Shown here piece by piece: positions 6,197 through 14,396 of a DNA stretch of 64,000 nt. The notes under the pieces were generated by a model that was given only the letters and a program-made list of their open reading frames with translations, was not told the origin of the DNA and made no database searches. The position numbers were made by a program, and so were the translations under genes. This DNA is from Methanosarcina acetivorans C2A (lineage in GTDB: Archaea > Halobacteriota > Methanosarcinia > Methanosarcinales > Methanosarcinaceae): positions 4,712,001 to 4,776,000 of the forward strand of contig NC_003552.1 of NCBI RefSeq assembly GCF_000007345.1. Direction: 5' to 3'. Each line of letters starts with the position of its first letter. Within the stretch, counting starts at the first letter, position 1.

Positions 6197-6607
6197 ATGG
6201 CAAAGATAGAAAGACGAAAAGTCGCTCTGAATACTACAGTATCTCCACGATTAGGGAAGCAGGTTGATGACCTCGCTGGAACTGGAGAGTTTTCTAGCCA
6301 GAGCGACATTGTTTCTTTCGCACTTACTCAGTTTTTTGTTCGTGAAGAACAGCGAGAAAAAGAAAAGAAAATGGCAGAACTCTATTCTATCCTAATCCAG
6401 CATAAGGAAGGCAGGGAGCTCTTAGAGGAAGTTCCACGAACTCCAAAAGAAAGAGCTGAGGCATTTACAAAAGCAGGCATCGCGTTGGTTGAAGCCGGAG
6501 AATATGAAGAGGCAAAGAAATATTTCGCAAAAGCTAAGGAACTCGAAGACTCTAATTCTAATTCTAAATCTGACGAAGATTATCCACGTGAGTATATATT
6601 AGAATGA
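6197..6607 (+). CDS. ribbon-helix-helix regulator with TPR-like tail, 136 aa
   Basis: Residues 1-50 match a CopG-type ribbon-helix-helix: strand RRKVALNTTVSPRL, helix KQVDDLAGTG, turn FSSQSDIVSFALTQFF. The rest is helical and charged. Residues about 88-115 (AFTKAGIALVEAGEYEEAKKYFAKAKELE) look like one tetratricopeptide-type hairpin, possibly a partner-binding tail. The ATG directly abuts an operator and no ribosome site is present, which fits a leaderless mRNA. Decayed relatives of its 3' part lie near 9.3 kb. Probably the opposing regulator to the AbrB-type gene. Confidence 0.75.
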   Translation: MAKIERRKVALNTTVSPRLGKQVDDLAGTGEFSSQSDIVSFALTQFFVREEQREKEKKMAELYSILIQHKEGRELLEEVPRTPKERAEAFTKAGIALVEAGEYEEAKKYFAKAKELEDSNSNSKSDEDYPREYILE

Positions 6608-6638
6608 AAACGTTTTTTAAGGAGGATATAAATTCTCC

Positions 6639-7727
6639 TCACTGATTTCCATTTTCGTAATAACTAATTGTGTTTTTCAACTTGTCCTCATGGTTATAGA
6701 TATCATTTAAGTCTATGATAGGGATTTTTTCTTCACTATTTTTGCCTTCTGCAAATAATCCAATATACTTTTGTTTTGTGTTGAAGTACAGACGGCAAAT
6801 TGGTCTTCTATTGTTATCATCCAGCAGAATGCCACAGTATGATTTCTTATCTCTTAGGGCAATTCTTTTGGGGTCAACAGTCACCCTAAGAATAGATTTG
6901 ATAATATTATACCCGTCAATCTCTTCATCGGTTGTTATTATATCGTTTACAGATGGAGGGATTTTTTCGTTTTCATCGTTTGTATTTGATGTGGATGAAA
7001 CCGAATCTTCGGTCATGGCAAACTTCAATCTGTCGTTTATCCGATCATTTATAAATTGATTAAGTGCATTCTTTGTAATTATAGTAAACTTTTCACGGAC
7101 CGATTGGGTAAAGACTCCTTCCTTTACCTTCTTAGCAAAGAACTTAACAAATTCTTCTGAAGGGTTGTTTATTTCGTTCGCAAGAATGAGCTTTATTTCT
7201 TTCGTATACTTTAATTCACATGCCACATTCGTTAAATCTTCAGCATTAAAGGACTCCTTTTTAAATCGTTTTAATTCGTTGATTAAAGGCTCTTTAATAT
7301 CCAGTAAATTTATTTCCATGAACGATTTATCATCCATCTTATTTGGGGTATCTATATCCGTATAAAAACGATATACTATGCCATTCGTGAGGATTCCAAT
7401 TTTTGCTTCACTCACACTAAAATACCTGAATAATTGAGATGCGTGTTCCTTATCGAGATCGGCATCGATATTTTTACATTCAATTAGTATAATCGGTGCC
7501 CCTTCCTGCATTATAGCATAATCAACTTTTTCACCCTTTTTAGTACCAAAATCAGTCGTAAATTCTGGAACCACTTCGGTGGGATCAAAGACATTGTATC
7601 CCAATATGTTTAAAAGAGGCAGAACAAGGGCATTTTTTGTGGCTTCTTCAGTTTTTATGCTTTCAGACAGTTTCGGAATTTTAGCAGCTAACACTTTAAT
7701 TTGATCTATGAAATCCACTAACAACAC
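6639..7727 (-). CDS. HsdR N-terminal-domain nuclease-like protein, 362 aa
   Basis: Residues 20-150 match the type I restriction enzyme R-protein N-terminal domain: ATKNALVLPLLNILGYNVFD, then KVDYAIM and IILIECKN, the D...ExK catalytic pattern, and IGILTNGIVYRFY. There is no helicase part, so it is a solitary nuclease-fold protein, a type common next to mobile DNA and in defence islands. The C-terminal 110 residues (ILRVTVDPKRIALRDKKSYCG) form a separate domain seen in the same stand-alone family. The GTG at 7727 or the GTG at 7718 (better GGAG spacing) is the start. An IS sits 20-35 bp upstream. Confidence 0.75.
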   Translation of the reverse strand: MLLVDFIDQIKVLAAKIPKLSESIKTEEATKNALVLPLLNILGYNVFDPTEVVPEFTTDFGTKKGEKVDYAIMQEGAPIILIECKNIDADLDKEHASQLFRYFSVSEAKIGILTNGIVYRFYTDIDTPNKMDDKSFMEINLLDIKEPLINELKRFKKESFNAEDLTNVACELKYTKEIKLILANEINNPSEEFVKFFAKKVKEGVFTQSVREKFTIITKNALNQFINDRINDRLKFAMTEDSVSSTSNTNDENEKIPPSVNDIITTDEEIDGYNIIKSILRVTVDPKRIALRDKKSYCGILLDDNNRRPICRLYFNTKQKYIGLFAEGKNSEEKIPIIDLNDIYNHEDKLKNTISYYENGNQ

Positions 7728-7745
7728 TCCATATATATAACTATT

Positions 7746-8805
7746 AAAACGTCAAAAAAGGTGTTTTGTCCTGAAATAATTTCGCTTTGAAACTTTTTTC
7801 CTCTTGTCCATGTTTTCACCACCCAAACAATCTCACTCCTATTCTGAACTTTGCCTCAACTGGTAATCTATTCCAGAATGCTTCCTGTGGCGATTCTAAC
7901 TGTTCAAGTTTCAAAGCTCCATGAGGCCTCTTGTTATACCACTGTACGAATTCTTCAAATGATTCAAACTCTCCTCTAAACCTTTGATATGTATCGAACC
8001 ATTTCTCTATTTTTCCGTTTGTCTGAGGATGTCTTACCCTTGCAAGTATTGGTTTGATTCCAAGTTCTTCAATGCATCTTTTAAAGTCACTATCCCATGA
8101 ACCATCCTTATTAATCCTGTGAGCTCCGAATTCACTTCCATGATCCATAATGAGCTCTCTTAAAGGGTATATGTCCCAGTACTCTTTAACAAGTTCATCA
8201 ATCACTTTAATGGTGTTCTCCGTGTTGCAATGAACGTACTCTCCACCTGCAATTATCATTCTTGATGAATCATCAAGAATGGCACAGACTTGAAGTCCTA
8301 ACAGGGGATTCTCATGCCAATCGATGTGTGCAGCAGACATGCTGTGTTCGCGTTCGTATCTACACCATTTTCTTCTCTGTTTCTTTTTTCGGTTTTCCTT
8401 GGCAAGGTCCATGCTAAGTAGATAGTTATGGATTCTGTTATGAGATATCTTACGATTATATTTGCCTTCGATGAGAATCTCAAGGTAACAGGCTCCAAAC
8501 TTATAATCAGAGTAAGTTTGGTCAATCAATTCCTGATCAGAGGAGGATAAGGGGTTCTTTGGTCTTCCAAGATTAATGCCAACTTGAGGAAGCTGACCAG
8601 TTTCAACGTATTCTTTGTAGATCTGCTGAACTCGACGGGCTGAGATCCCCTGGATCTCAGCTATCGTCGAGGTAGATTCACCTTTCGATTTTTGAGCAAT
8701 GATCCAACGTATCTTTTTTCCATTAAGTTTCACAAAAGATAAGGGATTACAACCGACATATTTAGCGCGAAATAATTTCGGGATAAAACAAAACGTCAAA
8801 AAAGG
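7746..8805 (-). mobile_element. IS481-type insertion sequence with 16-bp target duplication
   Basis: The element proper is 7762-8789 (1028 bp). Its ends match as inverted repeats: TGTTTTGTCCTGAAAT on the left and TGTTTTATCCCGAAAT on the right (reverse complement), continuing to about 24 bp. AAAACGTCAAAAAAGG occurs directly at 7746-7761 and 8790-8805, a clean 16-bp target duplication. Intact ends and duplication indicate a recent insertion, upstream of the HsdR-N gene. Confidence 0.9.
7816..8733 (-). CDS. IS481-family DDE transposase, 305 aa
   Basis: Start set at the GTG at 8733 (MKLNGKKIRWII), because a longer reading frame begins in or beyond the terminal repeat. An N-terminal helix-turn-helix (TSTIAEIQGISARRVQQIYKE) is followed by an integrase core. 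Catalytic acids can be seen at AAHIDWHEN (D), IMDHGSEFGA (D) and TNGKIEKWFDTY (E). The C-terminal WYNKRPHGAL is typical of the family. The frame is intact, so the enzyme should be active. Confidence 0.9.
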   Translation of the reverse strand: MKLNGKKIRWIIAQKSKGESTSTIAEIQGISARRVQQIYKEYVETGQLPQVGINLGRPKNPLSSSDQELIDQTYSDYKFGACYLEILIEGKYNRKISHNRIHNYLLSMDLAKENRKKKQRRKWCRYEREHSMSAAHIDWHENPLLGLQVCAILDDSSRMIIAGGEYVHCNTENTIKVIDELVKEYWDIYPLRELIMDHGSEFGAHRINKDGSWDSDFKRCIEELGIKPILARVRHPQTNGKIEKWFDTYQRFRGEFESFEEFVQWYNKRPHGALKLEQLESPQEAFWNRLPVEAKFRIGVRLFGW

Positions 8806-9288
8806 TTAGTATGTTATTACAGATATATTTGCCGGAATATAATAGATATTAATTTGGAGGAGCAAAGAGTGCTATTAAAAACACTGATATGAATTATGAT
8901 TTAATGTGTATGTATAAAAAAGGAAAGATCAACGAAAGATATAATACACGAAGAAACTCTACATTTTAATACCACGCTAAGGTTTCAAGCGTTACAGCTT
9001 TTGAGAGATATTTTTATATTGCTACTGAAATTTCCTCGTTGTGGAATTTCCGCTTTATTTCATTTGAGAAAAACATATGGAAGTGGACCCATCGAAGTTG
9101 TGACGCCATAGATGAGATCTTACTGAATCTTCAAATTTCTATCAGTTGTTATTACTTATTCATATTTTTGGTAGATAATTTTATTACGATGTAACTACTA
9201 TCATTTAGGCGGCTAGCTTCAAAACAAACTCTTAACCCCCCATACACCCCATACCCACACGTCTTTTTTAAGTATTGAAGCTGGCCGC
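8806..9288. other. AT-rich intergenic region with long inverted repeat
   Basis: No gene is seen. A 14-bp inverted repeat with one mismatch (GCGGCTAGCTTCAA at 9209-9222, TTGAAGCTGGCCGC at 9275-9288) flanks a C-rich stretch. It ends exactly where a decayed regulator fragment begins, so it could be a small non-autonomous element or a terminator. Confidence 0.5.
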
Positions 9289-9406
9289 TATGAATAAGCA
9301 AAGGAGTGCTTTGCAAAAACCAGAGAATTGAAAGGCTCTGATTCTAAAAATTCAAAACCTGATGAAGATTCTCCGCATGAGTGCATCCCCGAACTTATTC
9401 ATATTT
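9289..9406 (+). pseudogene. remnant of ribbon-helix-helix regulator 3' end
   Basis: The plus strand reads roughly KAKELxxSDSKNSKPDEDSPHE, matching the end of the 6197-6607 gene (AKELEDSNSNSKSDEDYPRE) with substitutions and frame damage. No start or N-terminal domain remains. It shows that this region once held a second copy of the regulator. Confidence 0.55.
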
Positions 9407-9472
9407 AATACATACTAGTTTAACATATAAATATAATTTGACAATTTGCCCAACCTTCTTTCTTTCAGAGTA

Positions 9473-9550
9473 TATAAAGAATGCCTGCAGGTCGTAGAAC
9501 AACTCCGAAAAGACGAGGTTCCTAAGACAGATCACTTTATTGTTGAATGA
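9473..9550 (+). pseudogene. fragment of a decayed paralogous gene
   Basis: The plus strand encodes ECLQVVEQLRKDEVPKTDH before a stop, closely matching MKVAGQLRKDKAPDTTK at 9970-10025. The two lie in similar settings, each just ahead of a minus-strand small membrane-protein gene, so a module was duplicated and then decayed. Confidence 0.5.
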
Positions 9551-9554
9551 ATTG

Positions 9555-9800
9555 CTATGGTCGACCATTCTTGGCATATAATACAAAAGCCATGCCTAAA
9601 AATGCAATAACTATACCTATAATTACATACGGCATATCGTATACTATACCAAAGCTAATATAGCTAGCGCCTACAAAAAACAAAAACATTCCTATTAATA
9701 GATTTATAGTATACTTTGTAAACTCATTAAAAAACATGACGAATCCCAACAAAACAACTGCTTTCATTTCTTTTTTATATGTCTGCCGTGACCTATTCAC
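9555..9800 (-). CDS. small membrane protein, 81 aa
   Basis: A GTG start, or more likely the ATG at 9767. Predicted membrane segments are about 15-24 (VVLLGFVMFF), 30-50 (NLLIGMFLFFVGASYISFGI) and 55-75 (YVIIGIVIAFLGMAFVLY). It ends with TAG; the next stop is only a few codons on. No family name. A paralogue at 10049-10381 shares EFTK, then two hydrophobic helices with a Gly-rich turn, and has been hit by a small element. Confidence 0.55.
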   Translation of the reverse strand: MNRSRQTYKKEMKAVVLLGFVMFFNEFTKYTINLLIGMFLFFVGASYISFGIVYDMPYVIIGIVIAFLGMAFVLYAKNGRP

Positions 9801-9906
9801 TCATCGGTTTCAATCACATGTATTTATGTTAAACTGTTGATATAAATAAGTATTCCATATTATACCTATGTAGATATACTAACTATATGTTTTTCAAAAA
9901 AATGCG

Positions 9907-10030
9907 ATGAGTTTTTTCGTAGTAGAGGTACTTCAAAGGCACTTATTTTTAGAGCGGATAAGCAAAGAAAGCATGAAGGTCGCAGGACAACTCCGAAAAG
10001 ACAAGGCACCAGATACTACCAAGAGATGTG
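9907..10030 (+). pseudogene. second decayed copy of the paralogous fragment
   Basis: An open stretch begins MSFFVVEVLQRHLFLERISK and continues through MKVAGQLRKDKAPDTTK, after which similarity to 9473-9550 stops. Short, without a recognisable full domain and overlapping the convergent membrane gene's end, so I read it as a relic. Confidence 0.45.
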
Positions 10031-10048
10031 TCAGCTTTAATGTAACTT

Positions 10049-10381
10049 TCAGTCCCACCTACTTTTTCCGTATGATATCATGGCCAAGCCAATTAGCCCA
10101 ACAATCAGGCCAATAATTGTGTATAGTGAACTATGTCCAAACAAAACATAAATTATTCCCAGAAAAACCAATATAAACCCTAGAATAGAATAACCTAACC
10201 GTTTGGTAAATTCAACTAAGAGCCTATCCGAAAAGTGTTGTGACCTACTGTAACTTACCATTAGCAATATACAAAACCGAAGAGGATGCCCTACTATTAT
10301 AGACCTCTGTGACTTTTTTACATGCATTACTGACTTTTCGGATAGGTTCTTAATTAAAATGTTTACAAATAAATGCATCAA
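10049..10381 (-). pseudogene. small membrane protein gene interrupted by a MITE
   Basis: The C-terminal 60 residues (VEFTKRLGYSILGFILVFLGIIYVLFG..., two membrane helices) resemble the 81-aa gene at 9555-9800. The N-terminal 45 residues of the open frame (NLSEKSVMHVKKSQRS...) come from a 130-bp inverted-repeat element at 10220-10349. The insertion keeps the frame open, so a chimeric product is possible, but the original N-terminus (MHLFVNILIK) is separated from the body. Confidence 0.6.
10220..10349. mobile_element. MITE-like element, 130 bp
   Basis: Its ends are near-perfect inverted repeats: GAGCCTATCCGAAAAGT at 10220-10236 and ACTTTTCGGATAGGTTC at 10333-10349 (one mismatch). No coding capacity of its own. 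The target duplication is short (TA or TAA) and ambiguous. Terminal sequences of this kind belong to IS elements of the IS5/IS630 sort, so an autonomous relative elsewhere would be expected to move it. Confidence 0.75.
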
Positions 10382-10646
10382 AAGTACTACATTTGTTACA
10401 GATCATATGCTAACTGAAGATAAATAGAATGAGATTCAAATAAAAAGATTTATTATCGTTATACAGATTACAGTAATGTGAATGTCAATTAATGCTTGAC
10501 TATATTATGAAATATATTCTTATTATAAAATATAACTTGCTAATATATTCAACTTGATCGTTTTTGATCGTGTAATTAGTGCAGTTACAACAAAATGATT
10601 ATTGAAAAAAAGGAAAAAATGAAAGATGATAGAAAGGTGTTAAAAG

Positions 10647-12227
10647 ATGAAATATCAAAACACTAATGTACTCAAGATTTCTGTAATCTTTTTGATTATC
10701 TTATTTCTTGGAATAATGAGTGCATTTATCACACATGCTGCATCATATAATTTTGTAAAAGTAATTGGTTCTAGTGGTACTGGTTCTAATCAATTTAGTT
10801 CTCCAAAGTACGCTACTACAGATTCGTCAGGTAATATTTACGTTGCTGATACTGGCAATAATCGTATTGAGATATTTGACAAAAATTTTAATTACATTGA
10901 CAAATGGGGTTCAGGTGGCAGTGGAAACGGGCAATTTTACACTCCTAATGGAGTTGCTGTAGATTCTATGGGGAATATTTACGTTGCGGATTATAACAAT
11001 CACCGTGTTCAGAAATTAGACAGTACAGGTGTATACATTAGTCAATGTGATTCTTCTACAATTGGTGACGGTTTGAGTTTTTATCCTGTTGATTTAGCTG
11101 TAGATTCTTTGGATAATGTTTATGTTTCAGATAGCCGTAGCAATCGAATTGTGAAACTAAACAAAGACGGAAATTACCTAACACAATGGGGTTCCAAGGG
11201 TGCGAGTAGAAATCAATTTAATGACCCAGAAGGTATTGCTGTCGATTCTTCTGGAAATATTTATGTTGTCGACTCAGGCAATAGTCGCATTATGAAGTTC
11301 GATGGCACAGGTACTTATCTCACAGAATGGGGCACTCCTGGACAGGAAGATGGACAATTCCGATCTCCACATGGTATTGCTATCGATTCTTCAGGGGCTA
11401 TATATGTAACAGATACAGGTAATCGGAGAATTCAGAAGTTCGATAGCACAGGTTCATATGTGACAAAATGGGTTTCTCCAGAAAATGGTGATGGGAAATT
11501 TCAAAATCCTGTAGGTATTGTTGTAGATTCTTCGAATAACGTTTATGTCGTTGACTCATTCTATCATTGCGTTTTTCAATTTGTTAAATCGATGTCACCG
11601 ACAGCTAATTTCGACAGTAGTGAAACTAGTGGTAGTACTCCTCTTCCAGTGAAGTTTACAGACCTATCGGAAAATGCAACTGGATGGTACTGGGACTTTG
11701 GAGATGGGTCAACTTCTACTGACCAAAATCCAATACATGTTTATTATGATGAAGGAATTTACACAGTTAAGTTTACTGCTACTAATAGTGCTGGCGGGGA
11801 TACTATTACAAAGTCAAATTATATCTCAGTGAAAAGTGGACAACCACCCGCACAACCACCAGTTGCAGAATTTACTAGTAGTGCAGAGTCGGTCAATGAC
11901 TCATTGATTGTCACCTTTATCGACACAAGTAAAGGAGAACCTACTTTTTGGTTGTGGGACTTTGGCGATGGAAATACATCTACTGAACAAAACCCAATTC
12001 ATACTTATGCTGAGCCAGGTAACTATTATGTAACGTTAATAGTATCTAATGGTGCTGGAACAAATGAAGCTATTGAGGAAGTTTCACCTTCTTCTGTGTG
12101 GGGACCCTTACAAGTCGTAATTGCTATTATCGGAGTCATAGTTGCTATTATCGGAGTCATAGTTGCTATTATCGGTATAGTTATCCCATATATAAAAAAA
12201 TCTAAACAATCACAAGATAATATGTAA
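10647..12227 (+). CDS. surface protein: NHL beta-propeller plus two PKD domains
   Basis: 526 aa. A signal or anchor helix at residues about 8-30 (ISVIFLIILFLGIMSAF) precedes six NHL repeats at about 35-315, each with a D-S-x-G-N-I/V-Y-V-A/V-D pattern followed by N-R-I. Two PKD domains follow at about 320-395 and 405-480 (both with YWDFGDGST- or LWDFGDGNT-type cores). A C-terminal membrane helix (about 490-515) and the basic tail KKSKQSQ anchor it, giving an outward-facing protein. Methanosarcina species have many such envelope proteins. Binding partner unknown. A terminator follows at 12334. Confidence 0.85.
   Translation: MKYQNTNVLKISVIFLIILFLGIMSAFITHAASYNFVKVIGSSGTGSNQFSSPKYATTDSSGNIYVADTGNNRIEIFDKNFNYIDKWGSGGSGNGQFYTPNGVAVDSMGNIYVADYNNHRVQKLDSTGVYISQCDSSTIGDGLSFYPVDLAVDSLDNVYVSDSRSNRIVKLNKDGNYLTQWGSKGASRNQFNDPEGIAVDSSGNIYVVDSGNSRIMKFDGTGTYLTEWGTPGQEDGQFRSPHGIAIDSSGAIYVTDTGNRRIQKFDSTGSYVTKWVSPENGDGKFQNPVGIVVDSSNNVYVVDSFYHCVFQFVKSMSPTANFDSSETSGSTPLPVKFTDLSENATGWYWDFGDGSTSTDQNPIHVYYDEGIYTVKFTATNSAGGDTITKSNYISVKSGQPPAQPPVAEFTSSAESVNDSLIVTFIDTSKGEPTFWLWDFGDGNTSTEQNPIHTYAEPGNYYVTLIVSNGAGTNEAIEEVSPSSVWGPLQVVIAIIGVIVAIIGVIVAIIGIVIPYIKKSKQSQDNM
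12120..12182 (+). repeat. three 21-bp repeats coding the membrane anchor
   Basis: The unit GTTGCTATTATCGGAGTCATA is repeated almost exactly (12120-12140, 12141-12161, 12162-12182), giving VAIIGVI three times in the C-terminal membrane helix. Near-identity at DNA level points to recent slippage that lengthens or shortens the anchor in 7-residue steps. Confidence 0.85.
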
Positions 12228-12333
12228 CACTAAAACCAACTAACAAATGAAAAAGAAAGCAAATGACCTCATGAAAAATGGAGCAAATTCATCAACAACG
12301 TAACGGATAATATGTAAGCTGGTCTCAAAACTG

Positions 12334-12378
12334 GAGGGATGAAGAGACAGTTAAAATTAACATCCCTCTCTTTTTATT
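12334..12378 (+). terminator. hairpin terminator after the NHL/PKD gene
   Basis: GAGGGATG at 12334-12341 pairs with CATCCCTC at 12361-12368, followed by TCTTTTTATT. It lies about 105 bp after the stop codon on the same strand. Confidence 0.65.
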
Positions 12379-13090
12379 ACCTGTAGACATCAAGGAAAAA
12401 GAGATAGTAAAAATTACTAATACAGCATTTATTAGGCAGTGTCGCAAATTTGCTGTAAATTCAAAGTCATAAGTCCACAGTTGATAACCTCATCATATTT
12501 ATCCACAAGTTACAAAACAATACGCATATTATGTATGTTTTTTGAATTTTTCTATAAAAAGCTTTCAACAAATATATTAAGCATCAATTGTTTAATCAGA
12601 AGTAAATTCTTCCCTCAAAAAGATTGAAGATGTAGCCGAATTTTCGATCATTGTCTATTTTTCTCAATTATTCTTGGTAATTGAACCATATCACTGAATT
12701 TTACTAAGAAATGTAAAATTAATTAGATTTATAGCTCTTTTACAAGCTCCATTGATGCCGTTTCACTATTTTTTCTGTAAATTTTACACTTTCTCTTGAT
12801 ACCGTTTTACAATTTTACTGTAAAATTTACAAGTTCTCATGATGCCTGTTTTACTATTTTACTGTAAATTTTACATTTTTTACCTTTTACAGTAAAAGTA
12901 TACACATTTTACTTTTGACTTGAAACTAATGCTTCCCATTTATTCACTCTTTTATCTCAAATCCAGTTCTCTCGCCACCCTTTATGATTAAATAGATTTT
13001 TGCAAAGATATTTTTATTACTTTCATCCAACTTGAATATTTTTTATATTTACAAACCACGTACCCTCTTCTTTAGGGAGGGTTTAAAACA
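12379..13090. repeat. intergenic region with 43-44 bp dyad repeats
   Basis: No convincing gene. Between 12740 and about 12900 a 43-44 bp unit is repeated three times plus a partial copy. Each junction carries the 13-bp dyad TGTAAAWTTTACA or a close form (12776-12788, 12819-12831, 12863-12875), and the unit also holds GATGCCGTTTYAC. The spacing is about four helical turns. It lies about 200 bp upstream of the Zn/HTH gene at 13091. Iteron-like binding sites are the likely reading. Confidence 0.7.
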
Positions 13091-13426
13091 GTGTATATAA
13101 AATCAAAATGCCCCGTCTGCGGGAGCAATAATTTTCACAATGTCCAGGTCAGAATTGAAGAAACAAGAAAGAATCTATCACTCAAGGACGTGAACGTAAC
13201 GGACACGGTTACGGATGAAGAGCTCGCCCGTGAGGTACTTCACGGACTGAAGCCGCATGTATGTGACGGGATCACCATCAGGGAACTTTGTAGAGTCATA
13301 AAAAAGTACTACGGGGTTGCGGCTGCTTATTGTTGCGATCTGGTGTCCCGGTTGAAAATTGAGATGGGGATGTATTGCCCGGATCGCCGACATCTATACT
13401 TTGTATCCCCCTTTCCTCCACAGTAA
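13091..13426 (+). CDS. Zn-finger/HTH-like protein, paralogue 1 (111 aa)
   Basis: GTG start. The N-terminus is a half zinc ribbon (MYIKSKCPVCGSNNFHNV). The C-terminal half (about 55-105) has CDGITIRELCRVIKKYYG then AYCCDLVSRLKIEMGMY, which looks like a winged or tri-helical DNA-binding unit, and ends CPDRRHLYFVSP. It shares most of this with the 14397-14738 gene. No family name is known to me. Probably a small transcription regulator, perhaps binding the dyad repeats upstream. Confidence 0.65.
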   Translation: MYIKSKCPVCGSNNFHNVQVRIEETRKNLSLKDVNVTDTVTDEELAREVLHGLKPHVCDGITIRELCRVIKKYYGVAAAYCCDLVSRLKIEMGMYCPDRRHLYFVSPFPPQ

Positions 13427-13591
13427 GGGGTTATATTTTATTTTATCACTCAAAATAGAGATCTTAAGGAAAGCCTGAATATACATAGATTTGCTGAAAT
13501 ATTTACATATAGTCACTATAGCGATATAGATACTCCTTGTGAAATTTTTAAGTAACCCCTGATTAATTTTATAGAATTCACACTAAAACGC

Positions 13592-14236
13592 TTGAGTGAG
13601 TTCTCTATTAGTGGACATGGGTTGAAAAATATGACAGAGATATTGATGGAACTGAAAGGTGTAAACGGTCAACTTGAACTTTACGGAGATAAAATAATTA
13701 TCAAAAGGAAGGGCATTCGTTCGAAATTAACACAGGGATTCTTTAAAGGAGACAAAACGATTTATATAAAACAAATTGCAGGAATAGAGTTAAAGGAAGG
13801 GGGCCTGATCAATGGCTACATACAGTTTACTTTGTCCGGAGGCGTTGAAAGTAGGCGCGGCCTACTGGGTAAAGATGGCGCTGTTAACGATGAAAACACT
13901 GTAATGTTTGCTAAGAAGGATAATGAACTTGCCAAGAGAATGAAATTAGAGATCGAGAATAGAATGACAAGTTTTTCACAGCCAATTACCGTCGCAGTTC
14001 AAACCGATGGGGCAGACACAATAAGAAAATATAAACAACTGTGTGACGATGGTATAATTACTCAAGAAGAATTCGAATTGAAGAAAAAAGAAATACTGGG
14101 TATAAAACTCGAAGCACCCAGGGAAAAAACAGCTGTCGGAACAACAGGCACTACTCAAACGAAAAAAGAAAACGGTTGGATGACTGAAGAACAGAGAAGG
14201 GACTTTGAGGCACGATTCAATATCAGCAAAAACTAA
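13592..14236 (+). CDS. DUF4429-like / SHOCT-domain protein, 214 aa
   Basis: The TTG at 13592 opens the frame; the ATG at 13631 (MTEILMELKGVNGQLEL) fits the domain edge better. Residues about 25-120 have a PH-like all-beta pattern (GQLELYGDKIIIKRKG, TIYIKQIAGIELKEG) as in DUF4429. Residues about 143-171 (ADTIRKYKQLCDDGIITQEEFELKKKEILG) are a SHOCT motif, a short helical hairpin often at protein ends. These domains commonly occur in membrane-stress or oligomerising proteins; the role here is unknown. It sits between two paralogous Zn/HTH genes. Confidence 0.75.
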   Translation: MSEFSISGHGLKNMTEILMELKGVNGQLELYGDKIIIKRKGIRSKLTQGFFKGDKTIYIKQIAGIELKEGGLINGYIQFTLSGGVESRRGLLGKDGAVNDENTVMFAKKDNELAKRMKLEIENRMTSFSQPITVAVQTDGADTIRKYKQLCDDGIITQEEFELKKKEILGIKLEAPREKTAVGTTGTTQTKKENGWMTEEQRRDFEARFNISKN

Positions 14237-14396
14237 ATGTTTTTGAGAAAACTGTTTAGCAGTATAATGTTTACTATTAATTAACTTACTATTTTTCCTA
14301 CATACAGCTATATAAACTATAATAGAATTTTTTAAATAATTTTCTTCCAAATTTTTATTGCCCCTCCTCCGGGCAAAGATATCTGGTCTGATACAA

